From: Pseudomonas rhizophila
GTDB lineage: Bacteria > Pseudomonadota > Gammaproteobacteria > Pseudomonadales > Pseudomonadaceae
Assembly (NCBI RefSeq): GCF_003033885.1
Contig: NZ_CP024081.1
Location: 142,232-206,231 of the forward strand
Direction of reading: 5' to 3'
DNA length: 64,000 bases
Shown: positions 8,404 through 16,403 of the stretch, piece by piece
Position numbering within the stretch: the first letter of the stretch is position 1
Layout of the letters: each line of letters begins with the position of its first letter
Position numbers and translations under genes: made by a program
Notes under the pieces: model-generated
Database searches by the model: none
What the model saw: only the letters and a program-made list of their open reading frames with translations
Told to the model about the DNA's origin: nothing

Positions 8404-9627
8404 ATGGAATTGCGTGCAGATCTGCTGATTGTCGGCGCCGGAATGGTCGGCAGCGCCCTGGCGCTGGCGTTGCAGGGTAGTGGCCTGCAAGTGCTGTTGC
8501 TCGACGGCAGCCCGATGAGCGTCAAACCCTTCGATCCCCAGGCTGCCTTCGAACCTCGGGTCAGTGCATTGTCGGCGGCGAGCCAGCGGATCCTTGATCG
8601 TCTTGGGGTCTGGGACGGTATTATCGCCCGGCGCGCCAGTCCTTATACCAACATGCACGTCTGGGATGGCAGCGGCACCGGGCAGATCCATTTCTCGGCG
8701 GCCAGCCTGCATGCCGAGGTCCTGGGGCACATCGTCGAAAACCGCGTCGTGCAGGATGCCCTGCTGGACCGCCTGCATGACTGCGATCTGGGTCTGCTGG
8801 CCAACGCTCGGCTTGAGCAGATGCGTCGCTCCGGCGATGACTGGTTGCTGACCCTGGCCGATGGCCGCACCCTGCGGGCACCGCTGGTGATCGCCGCCGA
8901 CGGTGCGAACTCCGCCGTGCGTCGTTTGACGGGGGTTGCGACCCGGGAATGGGATTACCTGCACCACGCCATCGTAACCAGTGTGCGCAGCGCCCGGCCT
9001 CATCGGATGACCGCATGGCAGCGCTTCACCGATAACGGTCCCTTGGCATTCCTGCCACTGGAGCGCGACGGCCTGCACGACTGGTGCTCGATCGTCTGGT
9101 CCACCACCCCTGGCGAGGCTCAGCGGTTGATGGCGCTTGAGGAAGCGGATTTCTGCAACGAGCTGGAGCGGGCCTTCGAGGGGCAACTGGGGACGGTGCT
9201 GAGCGCCGATTCGCGCTTGTGCGTACCGCTGCGCCAGCGCCATGCCAAGCGCTACGTGGCCGAAGGGCTGGCGCTGATCGGCGATGCGGCCCACACCATC
9301 CATCCGCTGGCCGGACAGGGGGTGAACCTGGGTTTCCTGGATGCCGCCGTCCTGGCCGAAGTGCTGTTGCAGGCGGCCGGGCGCGGTGAACGGCTGGCGG
9401 ACGTGAAGGTACTGAGCCGCTACGAACGCCGACGCATGCCCCATAACCTGGCGCTGATGGCCGCGATGGAAGGGTTTGAGCGGCTGTTCCAGGCCGATCC
9501 GTTGCCGGTGCGTTGGCTGCGTAATACCGGGCTGAAACTGGTGGACGGTCTGCCCGAGGCCAAGGCGTTGTTCGTACGTGAGGCGTTGGGGTTGACCGGG
9601 GATTTGCCGGATTTGGCCAAGGTCTGA
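8404..9627 (+). CDS. ubiI: FAD-dependent ubiquinone hydroxylase (UbiI/VisC type)
   Basis: 407 residues, paralogous to the upstream UbiH. Family role: C5 hydroxylation of 2-octaprenylphenol in ubiquinone synthesis (formerly VisC). Visible motifs are IVGAGMVGSALALAL near the N-terminus, VIAADGANSAVRRLTG in the middle and LIGDAAHTIHPLAGQGVNLGF for FAD ribityl binding. A REP pair follows the stop codon, marking the operon end. Confidence 0.93.
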   Translation: MELRADLLIVGAGMVGSALALALQGSGLQVLLLDGSPMSVKPFDPQAAFEPRVSALSAASQRILDRLGVWDGIIARRASPYTNMHVWDGSGTGQIHFSAASLHAEVLGHIVENRVVQDALLDRLHDCDLGLLANARLEQMRRSGDDWLLTLADGRTLRAPLVIAADGANSAVRRLTGVATREWDYLHHAIVTSVRSARPHRMTAWQRFTDNGPLAFLPLERDGLHDWCSIVWSTTPGEAQRLMALEEADFCNELERAFEGQLGTVLSADSRLCVPLRQRHAKRYVAEGLALIGDAAHTIHPLAGQGVNLGFLDAAVLAEVLLQAAGRGERLADVKVLSRYERRRMPHNLALMAAMEGFERLFQADPLPVRWLRNTGLKLVDGLPEAKALFVREALGLTGDLPDLAKV

Positions 9628-9652
9628 GAGATGGGTTGGGGCTTATGGCCCT

Positions 9653-9740
9653 ATCGCGGGCAAGCCTTGCTCCCACAAGCTCTTGCTTCCACAGGGGCAA
9701 TGTGGGACGAGCTTTTGTGGGAGCACGGCTTGCCCGCGAT
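9653..9740. repeat. REP pair (BIME), GGGCAAGCC subtype
   Basis: Two inverted copies of ATCGCGGGCAAGCCTTGCTCCCACA (first 20 bases ATCGCGGGCAAGCCTTGCTC) at 9653-9677 and 9716-9740, with a short internal repeat between. Located 25 bp after ubiI. It may stabilise or terminate the upstream mRNA. Confidence 0.85.
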
Positions 9741-9817
9741 GGCGGACGCAAAACCACAGCACCTCTCATAGCTGCAACATTTTGAAACGTGTCTGGACAC
9801 TGTTCGATTGAGAAGGC

Positions 9818-9837
9818 AAATGTGAGTCCTTATCATT
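9818..9837 (+). promoter_or_regulatory. Possible Fur box upstream of the iron-binding protein
   Basis: AATGTGAGTCCTTATCATT resembles the Fur consensus GATAATGATAATCATTATC in its right half (TTATCATT) and partly in its left half. It lies 33 bp before the start of an iron-type binding protein gene, which makes iron repression plausible. The match is imperfect. Confidence 0.4.
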
Positions 9838-9869
9838 CGCGCACTTATAACAATCGAGAGACCGCTCCC

Positions 9870-10874
9870 ATGTTGGCACCCAAGCGTCTGCTGTCCGTCC
9901 TCGCCTTGACCCTGATCGGCGCTACCGCCGCCCAGGCTGCCGATGAGGTAGTGGTCTACTCCTCGCGTATCGATGAGCTGATCAAGCCGGTTTTCGATGC
10001 CTACACCAAAAAGACGGGCGTCTCGGTGAAGTTCATCACCGACAAGGAAGCGCCATTGATGCAGCGGATCAAGGCCGAGGGTGAAAACGCCACCGCCGAC
10101 CTGCTGTTGACCGTCGATGCCGGCAACCTCTGGCAGGCCGAGCAGATGGGGATTCTCCAACCGTTCACTTCCAAGGTGATCGACGCCAACATCCCGGCCC
10201 AATACCGCGCGTCTTCCCACGCCTGGACCGGCCTGAGCCTGCGGGCGCGGACCATTGTCTACTCCACCGACCGGGTCAAACCGAGCGAACTGACCACCTA
10301 TGAAGCCCTGGCGGGTAAAGAGTGGGAAGGCCGCCTGTGCCTGCGCACTTCGAAGAAGGTCTACAACCAGTCCCTGACCGCCACCCTGATCGAAACCCAC
10401 GGCGCGGAAAAAACCGAAGAAATCATCAAGGGCTGGGTCAAGAACCTGTCCACCGATGTGTTCTCCGATGACACGGCACTGCTTGAAGCCATCAATGCCG
10501 GGCAGTGCGACGTCGGTATCGTCAACACTTACTACTTCGGTCGCCTGCACCAGCAGAAGCCGGACCTGAAGGTCAAGCTGTTCTGGCCGAACCAGGCCGA
10601 CCGTGGCGTGCACATCAATCTCTCGGGCATCGGCCTGACCAAGTACGCACCGCACCCGGAAGCCGCGAAGAAACTGGTGGAGTGGATGACCACGCCCGAA
10701 GCCCAGAACATCTTTGCCGACGTGAACCAGGAGTTCCCGGCCAATCCGAACGTGGAGCCTTCCAAGGAAGTCGCCGCCTGGGGCAAGTTCAAGGCTGACA
10801 CCCTGCCGGTTGAAGTGGCGGGTAAACGCCAGGCCGAAGCTATCCGCTTGATGGATCGCGCTGGCTGGAACTAA
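9870..10874 (+). CDS. Iron(III) ABC transporter periplasmic binding protein (FbpA/FutA type)
   Basis: 334 residues. A signal peptide, [23 protein letters not shown], is followed by the mature start [18 protein letters not shown] typical of ferric-ion-binding proteins of extracellular solute-binding family 1. Paired tyrosines that can bind iron are present in [10 protein letters not shown]. It delivers ferric iron to the inner-membrane permease encoded next. I chose ATG 9870 because a signal peptide begins there and a GAGAG site precedes it; the open frame extends to 9789. A strong hairpin (10885-10962) separates it from the permease, so the binding protein is probably made in excess. Confidence 0.9.
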   Translation: MLAPKRLLSVLALTLIGATAAQAADEVVVYSSRIDELIKPVFDAYTKKTGVSVKFITDKEAPLMQRIKAEGENATADLLLTVDAGNLWQAEQMGILQPFTSKVIDANIPAQYRASSHAWTGLSLRARTIVYSTDRVKPSELTTYEALAGKEWEGRLCLRTSKKVYNQSLTATLIETHGAEKTEEIIKGWVKNLSTDVFSDDTALLEAINAGQCDVGIVNTYYFGRLHQQKPDLKVKLFWPNQADRGVHINLSGIGLTKYAPHPEAAKKLVEWMTTPEAQNIFADVNQEFPANPNVEPSKEVAAWGKFKADTLPVEVAGKRQAEAIRLMDRAGWN

Positions 10875-10884
10875 AAAAGCACTC

Positions 10885-10962
10885 AAGATCGCAGCCTGCG
10901 ACAGCTTCTACAGGGGATCGCGTTCCAATGTAGAAGGTGGCGCAGGCTGCGATCTTTTTTTT
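10885..10962 (+). terminator. Long hairpin with T-tract (partial terminator) between binding protein and permease
   Basis: AAGATCGCAGCCTGCG (10885-10900) pairs with CGCAGGCTGCGATCTT (10941-10956); the inner part also pairs (GCTTCTACA with TGTAGAAGG), and eight T follow. It has the form of an intrinsic terminator and could lower expression of the permease relative to the binding protein. A related GATCGCAGC hairpin occurs at 23579-23647. Confidence 0.8.
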
Positions 10963-11003
10963 GCGGTTTAATAGGCGTTTGCTGACTGCCCCGAGATTCC
11001 CCC

Positions 11004-12620
11004 TTGACCCACCCCGTCCAACGCCGCTGGTACCCTCTGGTTTTTGCTATCGCCGCGCTGGTGCTGTTGCCCTTGAGCGTCCTGCTGCTGTCCTGGCAAA
11101 ACATCGATCAGCAAATCTGGTCCCACCTGTGGGATACCCAGATGCCACGCTTGTTGGGCAACACCCTGACGCTGATTGTCGGTGTGGGTGTCGGTGTAAC
11201 GTTGCTGGGCGTCAGCCTTGCCTGGCTCACCAGCCTGTGTGAGTTCCCCGGGCGACGCTGGCTCGACTGGGCGTTAATGTTGCCGTTTGCGATTCCGGCC
11301 TACGTGCTGGCGTTTGTCTTCGTGGGCCTGCTGGACTTTGCCGGTCCGGTGCAGACATTGATGCGCGAATGGTTCGGCAGCAACCTGCGCCTGCCCCGGG
11401 TACGCTCCACCGGCGGAGTGATCCTGGTGCTGGTCCTGGTCTTTTACCCTTACGTTTATTTGCTGGCGCGAAGTGCGTTCCTGGCCCAAGGCAAGGGATT
11501 GATGGAAGCGGCCCGGGTGCTCGGGCAGTCGCCGTGGCAGGCGTTCTGGCGAGTGGCGTTGCCGGTGGCCCGACCGGCCATTGGTGCCGGCGTGGCGCTG
11601 GCGTTGATGGAAACCCTGGCGGATTTCGGCGCGGTGTCGGTGTTCAACTTCGACACCTTCACCACGGCCATCTACAAAACCTGGTACGGCTTCTTCAGCC
11701 TCTCCAGCGCCGCGCAACTGGCCAGCCTGTTGCTGCTGGCGGTGATGCTGGTGCTTTACGGCGAACGCCGCGCCCGAGGCGCCCAGCGGGCGAGCAACGA
11801 GCGACCCCGGGTCAAGGCGCTTTATCACTTGCGCGGTCTCAAGGCGGTGGCGGCCAGCGGCTGGTGCGCCCTGGTGTTTGCCTGCGCATTTGTTATTCCG
11901 ATGCTGCAACTGCTGGTGTGGTTCTGGCAGCGCGGCCGGTTCGATCTGGATGAGCGTTATGCCGGGCTGATCGTCCATACCCTCTATCTGGGTGGGCTGG
12001 CGGCACTGGTCACCGTTTGCGTCGCCTTGCTGTTGGCCTTCGCTCGGCGTCTGGCGCCGACCCGTCCCATTCGCGCCGGTGTTGGCCTGGCGAACCTGGG
12101 CTACGCCTTGCCCGGTTCGGTGCTGGCGGTATCGATCATGCTTGCCTTCAGCTATCTGGACCGCGAACTGGTCATCCCCCTGTCAACGCTACTTGGCGGT
12201 GCCGGCAAACCGTTGCTGTTGGGCAGCCTGTCGGCCCTGCTGCTGGCCTATCTGGTGCGCTTTTTGGCCGTGGCCTACGGTCCACTGGAAAGCAGCCTCG
12301 CGCGAATCCGTCCTTCTTTGCCTGAAGCAGCACGCAGCCTTGGGGTCAGTGGGCCGCGACTGTTTTTCAAAGTGTATCTGCCGTTGCTGTTGCCGGGCAC
12401 CTTGAGTGCGGCGTTGCTGGTGTTCGTCGATGTGCTCAAGGAAATGCCCGCGACCCTGCTGATGCGCCCGTTTGGCTGGGACACGCTGGCGGTGCGGATC
12501 TTTGAAATGACCAGTGAAGGGGAGTGGGCCCGGGCCGCGTTACCGGCGCTGACCCTGGTGCTGGTGGGGTTGTTGCCGGTCATCGGATTGATACGACGCT
12601 CGGCCCATCGAAACAGCTAG
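11004..12620 (+). CDS. Iron(III) ABC transporter permease (FbpB type, two-domain)
   Basis: 538 residues with about twelve membrane helices, arranged as two binding-protein-dependent permease domains. Each half carries the EAA-loop motif that contacts the ATPase: EAARVLGQSPWQAFWRVALP in the first half and EAARSLGVSGPRLFFKVYLP in the second. The start is TTG at 11004 (protein MTHPVQRRWYPLVFAIAALV), the only start matching the family N-terminus. No ATP-binding subunit gene lies next to it, so an ATPase encoded elsewhere must serve it. Confidence 0.9.
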   Translation: MTHPVQRRWYPLVFAIAALVLLPLSVLLLSWQNIDQQIWSHLWDTQMPRLLGNTLTLIVGVGVGVTLLGVSLAWLTSLCEFPGRRWLDWALMLPFAIPAYVLAFVFVGLLDFAGPVQTLMREWFGSNLRLPRVRSTGGVILVLVLVFYPYVYLLARSAFLAQGKGLMEAARVLGQSPWQAFWRVALPVARPAIGAGVALALMETLADFGAVSVFNFDTFTTAIYKTWYGFFSLSSAAQLASLLLLAVMLVLYGERRARGAQRASNERPRVKALYHLRGLKAVAASGWCALVFACAFVIPMLQLLVWFWQRGRFDLDERYAGLIVHTLYLGGLAALVTVCVALLLAFARRLAPTRPIRAGVGLANLGYALPGSVLAVSIMLAFSYLDRELVIPLSTLLGGAGKPLLLGSLSALLLAYLVRFLAVAYGPLESSLARIRPSLPEAARSLGVSGPRLFFKVYLPLLLPGTLSAALLVFVDVLKEMPATLLMRPFGWDTLAVRIFEMTSEGEWARAALPALTLVLVGLLPVIGLIRRSAHRNS

Positions 12621-12770
12621 GTGTCAGTCCTACATCATGCGGCTACAATGCGCGGCATTCGGTGCGGTCCGTCTGTCGGACCGGGCAACTGATAGCGTCT
12701 GAAAACGTTTTTGGCGTTCACGCTGTGCAGTGCTCGTCCGCACCTTCGCCAATCCCGGAAGGAGACACCC

Positions 12771-13853
12771 ATGGGACAGCGTACGCCTCTGTATGACCTT
12801 CATCTCGCCCTCGGCGCGAAGATGGTCGATTTTGGCGGTTGGGATATGCCTTTGCATTACGGCTCGCAGGTTGAGGAGCACCATCAGGTGCGTCGCGACT
12901 GCGGTGTGTTCGATGTATCCCACATGACCGTTATCGATGTCGCCGGTCCCCAGGCCAAGGTCTGGTTGCAGCGCTTGCTGGCCAACGATGTCGATCGCTT
13001 GCAGGACACGGGACGTGCCTTGTACAGCACCATGCTTAACGAGCGCGGCGGCATCGTCGACGACATGATCATTTATCGGGTCGAGCACGGCTATCGGCTG
13101 GTCTTCAACGCCTCGACCCGCGATCAGGACTTGGCCTGGATGCAGGCACAGCTTGGTGAATACGATGTGCACCTGCTTGAACGCCCCGAACTGGCAATGC
13201 TGGCGATCCAGGGCCCCCAGGCCCGGCACAAGATTGCCGAACTGGTTTCGCAATCGCGCGGCCAACTGATCCAGCAACTCAAGCCTTTCGAAGGCCGTGC
13301 CGACGGTGACTGGTTCATCGCCCGTACCGGCTACACTGGCGAAGATGGCCTGGAAATCGTCCTGCCTGCCCACGAAGCCCCAAGTTTTTTCAATGATCTG
13401 GTGGGCGCCGGCATTTCTCCCATCGGCCTTGGCGCTCGCGATACCTTGCGCCTGGAAGCTGGCATGAACCTGTATGGCCAGGACATCCACCAGGACGTTT
13501 CTCCGCTGGCCTCGAACATGGCCTGGAGCATCGCCTGGGAACCGGCGAGCCGTCAGTTCATCGGGCGCAGTGCTCTGGAAGCCGAGCTGGCCGGCGGTGT
13601 ACAGCAAAAACTGGTGGGCCTGGTGCTGGAAGAACGCGGCGTTCTGCGCGCTCATCAGGTGGTCCGCATCGCCGATGTTGGCGAAGGGGAGATCACCAGT
13701 GGTAGTTTTTCTCCTACGCTTAGCAAGTCAATTGCCTTGGCACGCGTTCCGATGGCCACCGCCGATCGTGCCGAGGTAGAAATTCGTGGTAAGTGGTACC
13801 CGGTACGAGTGGTCAAGCCGACCTTCGTCCGCCATGGCAAAACCCTGATCTAA
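12771..13853 (+). CDS. gcvT: Glycine cleavage system T protein (aminomethyltransferase)
   Basis: 360 residues. It takes the aminomethyl group from lipoyl-GcvH and releases ammonia and 5,10-methylene-THF. N-terminal family motif MGQRTPLYDLHLALGAKMVDFGGWDMPLHYG; DVSHMTVIDV and the THF-binding GEDGLEIVLPAHEA segment are present. ATG 12771 follows a strong GGAAGGAG site; the longer frame from 12711 lacks family similarity. gcvH follows after 51 bp, but gcvP is not in the window. The 150-bp leader has a TACAAT-like -10 (12644-12649) and a GGTCCG/CGGACC hairpin, with no recognisable glycine riboswitch. Confidence 0.95.
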   Translation: MGQRTPLYDLHLALGAKMVDFGGWDMPLHYGSQVEEHHQVRRDCGVFDVSHMTVIDVAGPQAKVWLQRLLANDVDRLQDTGRALYSTMLNERGGIVDDMIIYRVEHGYRLVFNASTRDQDLAWMQAQLGEYDVHLLERPELAMLAIQGPQARHKIAELVSQSRGQLIQQLKPFEGRADGDWFIARTGYTGEDGLEIVLPAHEAPSFFNDLVGAGISPIGLGARDTLRLEAGMNLYGQDIHQDVSPLASNMAWSIAWEPASRQFIGRSALEAELAGGVQQKLVGLVLEERGVLRAHQVVRIADVGEGEITSGSFSPTLSKSIALARVPMATADRAEVEIRGKWYPVRVVKPTFVRHGKTLI

Positions 13854-13904
13854 CCTTTTGCGGCGGGCCGCTGGCCGCTGACACTTCTCTTGAGGACACA
13901 GAGT

Positions 13905-14288
13905 ATGAGTTTTATCCCTACCGATTTGCATTTTGCCGAAAGCCACGAGTGGGCGCGCCTGGAAGCTGACGGTACCGTCACCGTGGGCATCAGCGATCAT
14001 GCGCAGGAAGCCCTGGGTGATGTGGTGTTTGTCGAACTGACCGAGGTCGGTAAGGTTTATTCCGCGGGTGACCAGGCCGGTGTGGTGGAGTCGGTAAAAG
14101 CCGCTTCCGACATCTACTCGCCGATCAGTGGCGAAGTGATCGCAATCAACGAAGACGTGGGCGGTTCACCGGAACTGCTGAACTCCGATCCCTACGGTGC
14201 ATGGATCTTCAAGCTCAAGCCAAGCGACAAGGCCGAGCTGGACAAGCTGCTTGATGCAGCAGGCTACAAGGCCGCTATCGGCGAATAA
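13905..14288 (+). CDS. gcvH: Glycine cleavage system H protein
   Basis: 127 residues. Lipoylated carrier that shuttles the aminomethyl intermediate between GcvP, GcvT and GcvL. The lipoyl-accepting lysine is K65 in [19 protein letters not shown]. Start ATG 13905 ([16 protein letters not shown]) follows a TGAGGACA ribosome-binding site. Length is normal. It is downstream of gcvT and followed by a REP pair instead of gcvP. Confidence 0.97.
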   Translation: MSFIPTDLHFAESHEWARLEADGTVTVGISDHAQEALGDVVFVELTEVGKVYSAGDQAGVVESVKAASDIYSPISGEVIAINEDVGGSPELLNSDPYGAWIFKLKPSDKAELDKLLDAAGYKAAIGE

Positions 14289-14294
14289 GCAACA

Positions 14295-14393
14295 AACCTG
14301 TGGGAGCGAGCCTGCTCGCGATAGCTGTGGGTCAGTCAATATGGCTGCCACTGATCCACCGCTATCGCGAGCAGGCTCGCTCCCACAGGTTTA
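14295..14393. repeat. REP pair (BIME) after gcvH
   Basis: Long, near-perfect inverted copies built on CCTGTGGGAGCGAGCCTGCT and continuing CGCGATAGC, arms 14295-14326 and 14361-14393. This is the common REP form of the P. fluorescens group. Confidence 0.9.
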
Positions 14394-14418
14394 AGTGCCT
14401 TGGAGAGAATTGCCAGGC

Positions 14419-14450
14419 AAAAAAATGCCGCTCAATCGAGCGGCATTTTC
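14419..14450 (-). terminator. Intrinsic terminator of the DUF2388 gene
   Basis: On the minus strand AATGCCGCTC..GAGCGGCATT forms a 10-bp stem with a small loop followed by a run of T, 14 bp after the stop codon. Confidence 0.85.
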
Positions 14451-14463
14451 CATCGGTCTGGAA

Positions 14464-14781
14464 TCAGTCCTGGGCGACGGCGTTTTTCGCCAGGATCGCG
14501 TTGGCCAGTTCCATGTCGGTGGCCTGCAAGCCCGGGTTGTCGGCACGGACTTTCTGCATCGCAGCTTCCAGGTATGGACCACGGATACCGCCGTCGCTGG
14601 CAACGAAGCTGCCGGCGTCGTCCTGAGCGGCGACGATCAGCTTGTTATCCTTGAAAGTCAGGTAGGTGGAACCGGTGGTTGCACCGGACGAGATGACGTT
14701 ACGCCAAAACGTGTCGGCCATTGCCGAGCCGACAGGAAGAGCAAGCAAGGCCAAGGTCGCGACAGCAAGTTTGAGACGCAT
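14464..14781 (-). CDS. DUF2388 domain secreted protein
   Basis: 105 residues with a cleavable signal peptide, MRLKLAVATLALLALPVGSAMA, then a small mature domain beginning DTFWRNVISSGATTGSTYLT. DUF2388 proteins occur mainly in Pseudomonas, often in several copies per genome; no biochemical role is established. No cysteines are present in the mature part. I placed the start at 14781 because a GGAG site precedes it and the signal peptide begins there. It is a single-gene unit with its own terminator. Confidence 0.85.
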   Translation of the reverse strand: MRLKLAVATLALLALPVGSAMADTFWRNVISSGATTGSTYLTFKDNKLIVAAQDDAGSFVASDGGIRGPYLEAAMQKVRADNPGLQATDMELANAILAKNAVAQD

Positions 14782-14849
14782 GATAGGTGACTCCACTGGG
14801 TTAACTATGACTTTGGATAACCAACTCCTCGATTGAGTTCCATGACGTC

Positions 14850-15299
14850 TCAGTCAGCCCGTTCTACCAGCAGCACCGCGCCTTCCTGTGCCACCACCCT
14901 GACCCGCGTGCCCACGGGCGACTCGGGCCCCTTGGCCAGCCAGACACTGTCCGCCACCTTGATCTTGCCGCGTCCATCGATAATCGCTTCATGAATCTGA
15001 AAGACCTTGCCGATCAGTTCCTGCCCGCGCAGGTTCAGGAGCGGTTGATCGCTTTGGCGTACTGCGCTGCGCTGGCGTCGCCACCAGTACAGTGCTGTCG
15101 CGATGGCGAAAAGGCCGAACAACAGGAACTGCATTTCCCACGGCATCTGCGGCAGGATGAACGTGAGCACGCCGACCGCGGCGGCGGCTATGCCGATCCA
15201 CAGCAGGTAGCCGCCGGCGCCAAACACTTCGAGGATCAGCAGGATGACGCCCAGCGCCAGCCAGTCCCAGTACGATAGTTGTTGCAGGAACACCCACAT
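14850..15299 (-). CDS. NfeD-family membrane protein
   Basis: 149 residues. Three hydrophobic helices (about residues 13-30, 32-52 and 56-72) are followed by a soluble OB-fold domain with RGQELIGKVFQIHEAIIDGRGKI, typical of short NfeD proteins. These partner with SPFH/stomatin proteins in membrane microdomains; the SPFH gene lies 9 bp upstream on the same strand, which supports that role. Function may include membrane quality control. Confidence 0.9.
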   Translation of the reverse strand: MWVFLQQLSYWDWLALGVILLILEVFGAGGYLLWIGIAAAAVGVLTFILPQMPWEMQFLLFGLFAIATALYWWRRQRSAVRQSDQPLLNLRGQELIGKVFQIHEAIIDGRGKIKVADSVWLAKGPESPVGTRVRVVAQEGAVLLVERAD

Positions 15300-15308
15300 A
15301 TTGGCGCC

Positions 15309-16229
15309 TCAGGCTTTCTTGCTGTCGAAGGTGGCCTTGACGATCTCACCGATGCCACCAACCGCTCCGATGACCTGACTGGCTTCCAGCGGCATCAGGA
15401 TCACTTTGCTGTTGTTGGCCGACGCCAGGCGGCCCAGCGCATCAATGTATTTTTGCGCGACGAAGTAGTTCACGGCCTGGACGTTGCCGTCTGCGATTGC
15501 CTGGGATACCACCTGGGTGGCCAGCGCTTCGGCTTGCGCTTGACGCTCGCGGGCCTCGGACTCCAGGAACGCGGCCTGGCGGCTGCCCTCTGCCTCGAGG
15601 ATCTGCGCCTGCTTCTTGCCCTCGGCGGTGAGAATCGCCGACGCTCGCAAGCCCTCGGCTTCCAGGATTTGGGCACGCTTGATGCGTTCGGCTTTCATCT
15701 GCCCTGACATGGCGGCCATCAGGTCGGCCGGTGGGCTGATGTCCTTGATCTCGATCCGGGTGATCTTGATGCCCCACGGTGCTGTAGCTTCATCGACAGT
15801 GCGCAGCAGTTTTTCATTGATGCCATCACGCTGGCTCAGCATCGCGTCCAGCTCCATGGACCCCAACACGGTGCGGATATTGGTTTGCAGCAGATTGCGG
15901 ATCGCGTGCTCGAGGTTGTTGACCTCGTACGCAGCCTGGGCGGTGTTGACCACCTGGAAGAAGCACACCGCGTCGATCTGCACCGTGGCGTTGTCGGCGG
16001 TGATGACCTCCTGAGGTGGGATGTCCAGTACGCTTTCCATGACATTGATCTTGCGGCCGATGCGATCCATCACTGGGATGATGATGTTCAAGCCGGGCTT
16101 GAGGGTGTTGGTGTAGCGGCCGAACCGTTCGACAGTCCATTGGTAGCCCTGGGGCACGACCTTGAAGCCCATGAATAGAATGGCGACCACGAGGCCGATA
16201 AAAAGTAAAAGTACGCTACCGATCTGCAT
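15309..16229 (-). CDS. SPFH/stomatin-type protein (QmcA-like)
   Basis: 306 residues. One N-terminal helix ([17 protein letters not shown]) is followed by the SPFH domain ([19 protein letters not shown] to about residue 170), then an Ala/Glu/Gln-rich coiled coil with [26 protein letters not shown]. It resembles E. coli QmcA. Family members oligomerise into cages on the inner membrane and often work with NfeD, encoded directly downstream. REP sequences lie upstream. Confidence 0.92.
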   Translation of the reverse strand: MQIGSVLLLFIGLVVAILFMGFKVVPQGYQWTVERFGRYTNTLKPGLNIIIPVMDRIGRKINVMESVLDIPPQEVITADNATVQIDAVCFFQVVNTAQAAYEVNNLEHAIRNLLQTNIRTVLGSMELDAMLSQRDGINEKLLRTVDEATAPWGIKITRIEIKDISPPADLMAAMSGQMKAERIKRAQILEAEGLRASAILTAEGKKQAQILEAEGSRQAAFLESEARERQAQAEALATQVVSQAIADGNVQAVNYFVAQKYIDALGRLASANNSKVILMPLEASQVIGAVGGIGEIVKATFDSKKA

Positions 16230-16301
16230 GACTGTTCCCTGTTCTGATTGAAAATGACTTGCGCGCCCTGAGTGTAGGGCAAACGGCCATTGTCATCACT
16301 C

Positions 16302-16389
16302 AGTGGGAGCAAAGCTTGCTCGCGATGCAGGCGCCTTGCTTCCCTGGGAGACCGCGTCATTTTCATCGCGGGCAAGCCTTGCTCCCACA
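16302..16389. repeat. REP pair between the SPFH gene and the secretion ATPase
   Basis: GTGGGAGCAAAGCTTGCTCG at 16302 and an inverted CGCGGGCAAGCCTTGCTCCC ending near 16389, flanking about 40 bp. This pair mixes two REP subtypes. Confidence 0.8.
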
Positions 16390-16403
16390 GCCTCTCCCCA
16401 CAG

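Noticed and set aside
12621..12770. Glycine riboswitch before gcvT
   Set aside because: I looked for tandem aptamer motifs and found only a simple GGTCCG/CGGACC hairpin, so no riboswitch is claimed.
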